A stretch of DNA of 39,311 nucleotides from Physocladia obscura (Eukaryota; Chytridiomycota; Chytridiomycetes; Chytridiales; Chytriomycetaceae): the NCBI GenBank assembly GCA_027596945.1, contig JADGJH010000035.1, positions 1-39,311 of the forward strand, in the 5' to 3' direction. The notes below the pieces were generated by a model. The model had not been told where the DNA came from, did not search any database, and saw nothing but the letters and a program-made list of their open reading frames with translations. Below are positions 35,783 through 39,311 of this stretch, one piece after another; position 1 is the stretch's first letter; each line of letters begins with the position of its first letter. Both the position numbers and the translations under genes were made by a program.

Positions 35783-36841
35783 TCAAATAAGCAAAGCACC
35801 AACAGCAGCTAGAATTGCAGCTGAAAACACAGAAAAGTTTCTTACAGAACCACTTTTAGTGGCAGAAGTAGTTGTTGAACTGCTGACTTGGACACCAGTT
35901 GTAGAAGTAGTAGTCTGCGCGACACTAATTGTGGCAATACCAGATCCAGGAGCAACAGAGGTACCTCCTGTGCCACCAGGGGTTGCAAGCACACCGTTAG
36001 TGTTGCCGCCAGCATCAAGGTAGAAGCCGACAATGTAACCCTGGTCGTTGATGCCGTTAAGAATGGTAGAGTTTACGGCAGTGGGGAAATCGATGGACTT
36101 GTAAGTGGGAGCAGAAGTGTTTACACTGGTGGCAATGAAGCCGTGGGTGACGCCAGCAGCGTCAACGTAGGAGCCAACAACGTCCCTATTAATGTTGATA
36201 CCGAAAGCCTGGGTATTAGTTGAGCCAGGCACGTTGAGCTGCAGGTAGTTGCCGGTGTTTGCGAAGAAAGAGATGGTGGTGTTGGTGGCCGTGTCGCAAA
36301 AGCCGACAACGTCGCCATTGTTGTTGGTGGAGGTGGCGGTGGTGGATGTGCAGGCAAAGGAGGCGGGCGGGGCGACGTCGGCGAAGGCCTGCGTGGCGAT
36401 GTCGTACGAGTAGCCGTGGTTGGCGCCCGCCCCATCGGTGTAGAAGCCGACCGCGTAGCCGCCGTTGAGGCCCAGCAGCTGGTTGACGGTGCCGGTGCCC
36501 GTCGAAGGGTTGGCGACCGTTGTGTACGTGCCGGCCGCAAACACGAAGCCGAAGTTATTGCCGGCCGCGTCCACGTAGAAGCCGACGGTGGTGCCGTCCG
36601 CGTTGATGCCAATCTGCTGCGTCTGGTTGGCGTTGGGCGCGTTGGCCACGTCAATGTTCGTGAGGTAGCCTGGCGCCGTCAGGATGTAGCCGACATTCGG
36701 GTGACCAGTGGCGCCGCTGCCGTAATATCCGGCAATTGTGTTTGCGTTGTTGATGCCCAGCAATTGGTTGAATGTCGGGTCCGCCGCGTCATTGATCGTC
36801 ACGAAAGAGTAAGTGTTGCTAGCGGATGTAACTGTCGTCAT
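35783..36841 (-). CDS. HAF-type extracellular repeat protein with GPI-anchor-like C-terminus
   Basis: An intronless frame of 352 residues. Residues about 29-290 contain six degenerate units of the form GIN-x-x-G-x-x-VGFYxDAxGxxHGF, starting near residues 29, 78, 124, 172, 214 and 263. This matches the bacterial HAF repeat (secreted or outer-surface repeat proteins; function poorly known). After residue 290 come a Ser/Thr-rich stretch and a hydrophobic tail (FSVFSAAILAAVGALLI) like a fungal GPI-anchor signal. No N-terminal signal peptide is seen, so a leader exon may be missing. The repeat core is GC-rich (41 of 60 bases at 36481-36540) whereas the 5' flank is AT-rich (14 of 60 G/C at 36901-36960). 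Bacterial origin with a fungal-style surface anchor is inferred. Confidence 0.72.
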   Translation of the reverse strand: MTTVTSASNTYSFVTINDAADPTFNQLLGINNANTIAGYYGSGATGHPNVGYILTAPGYLTNIDVANAPNANQTQQIGINADGTTVGFYVDAAGNNFGFVFAAGTYTTVANPSTGTGTVNQLLGLNGGYAVGFYTDGAGANHGYSYDIATQAFADVAPPASFACTSTTATSTNNNGDVVGFCDTATNTTISFFANTGNYLQLNVPGSTNTQAFGININRDVVGSYVDAAGVTHGFIATSVNTSAPTYKSIDFPTAVNSTILNGINDQGYIVGFYLDAGGNTNGVLATPGGTGGTSVAPGSGIATISVAQTTTSTTGVQVSSSTTTSATKSGSVRNFSVFSAAILAAVGALLI

Positions 36842-37903
36842 TTCAATTTTGGAATGTAATCTGTCAAAGTTGATTAATGATTTTTAATTTTTAAATCAAT
36901 TTCAAATTAAATTTTTTTTTTTTGCTTTTTTTGTAGTGGGTCAACAAAATCTTGACGATTTCTGCCAAACGCCCGGCGCCGCCTTGGCGTTTCTTCAAAT
37001 AGTCTTTTTCATTCATCTAGCAGGCCATCACTTTGAGTTTCTCTCATAAAATATTATTGACACTGATGCCGGCTTAGAAAAAAAAGACACTACCAGAATC
37101 TTTTTTCATTCCAATTCATTTCATAATGAAATTCATCGAAAAAAAACGGCAAAATCACGAACCTTTACTGAACCAAAATTGTATTCAATGACCAAATTTT
37201 TTCATCTGAACCTCTTTTTTTTGTATCTTGCAAGTGTCTTTCCTTTTTCAGCACTTTGATTTTTTTCCGCTAAAAAAAATTTTCAAATTAAAAAAAATTA
37301 AAATTAAAACAATATTTTTAAGACATTTCTAACAAAAAATTTAAAGATTTTTTTTTGTATAAAACAACATTATTAAGAATAAGATTTTTTTTTTGACTTC
37401 CAATTGATTAAACGTCTGACTGGTGTTTGTTTATCAAAGAATTTTTCGCGATGATGATCAAACTAATAGTCTTGTTGGAGCCCTTCAGTGAAGACTGTAT
37501 TATTTAGAGCACAAAAAAAACCCTCTCGTATTGAAAGAAATTAGAAAAAACCGGATTGAAAGAAATTAAAAGCATTTTGCAGCTTTTTATGCTTCAAAAA
37601 GTTTGGACATTACAATTGAAGCTCGACAGCCAAAATTCCTGGAAATAAATCTACCAATTTACACAAAATTTCACTAACTTTTAATATCAAAGTCGGTTAC
37701 AAGACGTTGATTTGGAACGACCTAATCTTTCCAAGAATGAACAAAACAAAATATCCCTTTGTTGAAGAAGTTTTTCTGCAGTTCCTAAGTTTGATTTTAT
37801 GCGTTTAAAGATGGTTGATCCATCAGGATATGGCCATTGCAAATATGGTTGCATCTGATCTTGAAATCTGACGTAATTTTTCTCTTTTTCATATCAGTTG
37901 TAT
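36842..37903. other. AT-rich gap with long homopolymer runs
   Basis: About one kilobase of A and T runs with no gene-like frame on either strand. It holds a short palindrome (ATTTCAT-A-ATGAAAT at 37118-37132) and a direct repeat of ATTGAAAGAAATTA near 37530 and 37555. Both are small enough to be chance. It should contain the promoter of the HAF gene. Confidence 0.55.
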
Positions 37904-39253
37904 TTATTTCTCACTAACACTACTTCCCGAGTCATTTATCTGATCATCACTATCGCTTTCAGCATGTTTCCGTTTTTTACTGCCACTACTCTTTTTTTTC
38001 TTTTTGTCTTCTTTTGACCGACTTTTTTTCGACTTTTTTGAATCCTTTTTTCGCTTCTTGTTGTGTTTTGTCGTCGAGTCTTGCGATGGCGGAGGTGGTG
38101 GCGGCTCGACAGTGTCTTCAATACCATCATGAACAAAATCATAGACTTCAACAACGGCGTTGGATGACGATAACAAGGTTGATGACGTGCTGCGGGCGCT
38201 GAGTGGGTTTGCAGTCGAAGAAGGTATTACTGAATTTTGCGGCGTTGCTGCATATATACTTGCATTGTTTTTTGTCAGCGGAATTTTATTGTTGCGGCGG
38301 TTTGATTGATAATCGATTGGCTGAAAAAAAAAATAGCAATAAAAAATACAAACCAAAATAAATAAAATCAGAGACAGGAAAAACAAACAAAAAAAAAAAA
38401 AAAAGAAAAGTTTCAAACCATCAAAAATTCTCCCTCAACAGCGCTCTGTTTTTCGTCTTCAATCTCCTTCAGTCTCGCGACGCATTTATTCAGATAAATC
38501 CTTGCATTCACATGAAAAGGCTGAATTTTCAACGCCGTCGTGTGGTCGGCAATAGCTTTATCCAATTTCAATTGATTCGCGTAACTGTGTTGTCGTGTGA
38601 CGTGCGACGAATATAAAAATTAATTAACGATAAAATTATAATGTGTAGCACCCACGCTGCCCCGCGCGCAACAAACGCGTCGACGCAGTCCGGATCGATT
38701 TCGAGTGCGCGTGAATATTTTAATATGGCTGCATCGAGTCGTTTTTCTTGCGATAATGATATTCCTTCAACTACCCTGTTATGGTTTGCGTTCAATACAA
38801 TTTTTTTTTTTTTTTTTTAATTTTGGGAAAAAAAATTAAAAAAATTTTAAAACCCCAAGAGGGGGTTTTACGTTTTATTAAAAAAAAAAAAAAATAAAGT
38901 TTTTTTAACAACAGACTTATTCAAAAAAAAAAAAATAAACTATTCATTCTTTGAATTCCAATAAATTCTCACTTTGACGTTTGCTTAATTATAGCAGCAG
39001 TGACATCAGATGAATAGTTATCTAATGATGTAGCGGCGTTCGGATCGATATGTGCTTCGTGGGCCCAATGATCGATAAAGTCTGGATTCCCAAACATTGT
39101 AGTCGCAGCGATTGTCCTGATTTCGAATTGGCCAATAGGATAGCGAGGTTCGTTGTCAAGGTTTGTTGGCGATTCTTTTTGGTTGAGAAACGATTCCGCA
39201 GTTATCCGCTGATGTTGTGCTTTTTTGATCCATTCATCAACTTTTGCATTCAT
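37904..39253 (-). CDS. TPR protein with lysine-rich tail (TTC14-like architecture)
   Basis: Proposed exons, in transcript order, are 39253-38973, 38775-38656, 38584-38419 and 38320-37904, giving 327 residues. Two tetratricopeptide units are visible: LDAAILKYSRALEIDPDCVD and ANQLKLDKAIADHTTALKIQ. A proline run (PPPPPP) and a long Lys/Ser tail (KKRKKDSKKSKKSRSK) follow, ending in acidic residues. TPR plus a basic tail resembles TTC14, but no S1 RNA-binding domain is present, so the name is tentative; the tail suggests nuclear localisation. The first join is supported because GTGAGA and AACAG sites share phase 2 and give TSK-VVEGISLSQ. The frame is open to an earlier ATG at 39298, so a slightly longer N-terminus is possible. 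Confidence 0.68.
38848..38870. repeat. Perfect 9-bp inverted repeat in an intron
   Basis: TAAAACCCC and GGGGTTTTA are separated by five bases, inside the proposed 197-nt first intron of the TPR gene. The surrounding intron is nearly pure A/T, so this GC clamp stands out. It could form a hairpin in DNA or pre-mRNA. No function is known. Confidence 0.6.
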
Positions 39254-39311
39254 TATTTTTCTTCTCAAAATCACACTTACTGAACACAAATAAATCACAC
39301 AACAATATAAC

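Noticed and set aside
36416..36859. Plus-strand open frame of 147 codons and other long frames over the HAF gene
   Set aside because: They are antisense or out-of-frame shadows of a GC-rich gene with few stop codons. Only the minus-strand frame shows repeat structure.
37118..37132. Short palindrome in the AT-rich gap
   Set aside because: A 7-bp stem in A/T-rich DNA is expected by chance.

Overview
The window looks like nuclear DNA of a zoosporic (chytrid-type) fungus. This is inferred from gene content and style. Genes are broken by many short GT-AG introns, mostly 45-75 nt and several exactly 47 nt. Intergenic DNA is AT-rich with long A and T runs. There are two secreted cellulases with fungal CBM1 domains and threonine-rich linkers, a fungal-type URA2 with a dead dihydroorotase-like domain, a PDK1/Pkh-type kinase and a Cdc24-like RhoGEF. 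No rRNA, tRNA, CRISPR array or intact transposon was recognised. All multi-exon models were assembled by eye from reading frame, splice signals and protein-family continuity, without transcript data.

Layout. 1.4-4.1 kb: an IAH1-like GDSL esterase, then a protein with an N-terminal TIR-like domain. 6.1-8.9 kb: a Ser/Thr-rich single-pass membrane protein facing a convergent multi-pass membrane protein. 8.9-10.8 kb: a PDK1-type kinase, divergent from the preceding gene with only 18 bp between the proposed start codons. 12.0-16.0 kb: a tandem pair of GH6 cellulases; the second copy carries two CBM1 domains. 16.7-17.3 kb: a small membrane protein of unknown function. 17.9-20.6 kb: a broken F-box/ankyrin reading frame that runs into a Cdc24-like CH-DH-PH exchange factor. 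20.9-25.1 kb: tandem paralogs of an unrecognised family. 25.2-26.7 kb: GMP reductase. 26.8-34.1 kb: URA2 (carbamoyl-phosphate synthetase / aspartate transcarbamylase), nine exons. 34.8-35.5 kb: coding-like fragments, perhaps a decayed gene. 35.8-36.8 kb, minus strand: a GC-rich HAF-type repeat protein that looks bacterial in origin. 37.9-39.3 kb, minus strand: a TPR protein with a lysine-rich tail.

How the genes relate. The two cellulases are a recent duplication and would act together on extracellular cellulose. GMP reductase and URA2 are adjacent on the same strand and both serve nucleotide supply, one for purine interconversion and one for pyrimidine synthesis. PDK1 and the Cdc24-like factor are signalling proteins but are not neighbours in any operon sense. 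The most unusual items are the HAF-repeat gene, the TIR protein, the unrecognised tandem paralog family, the F-box/ankyrin-to-RhoGEF junction and the CBM1 duplication carried on a symmetric exon.
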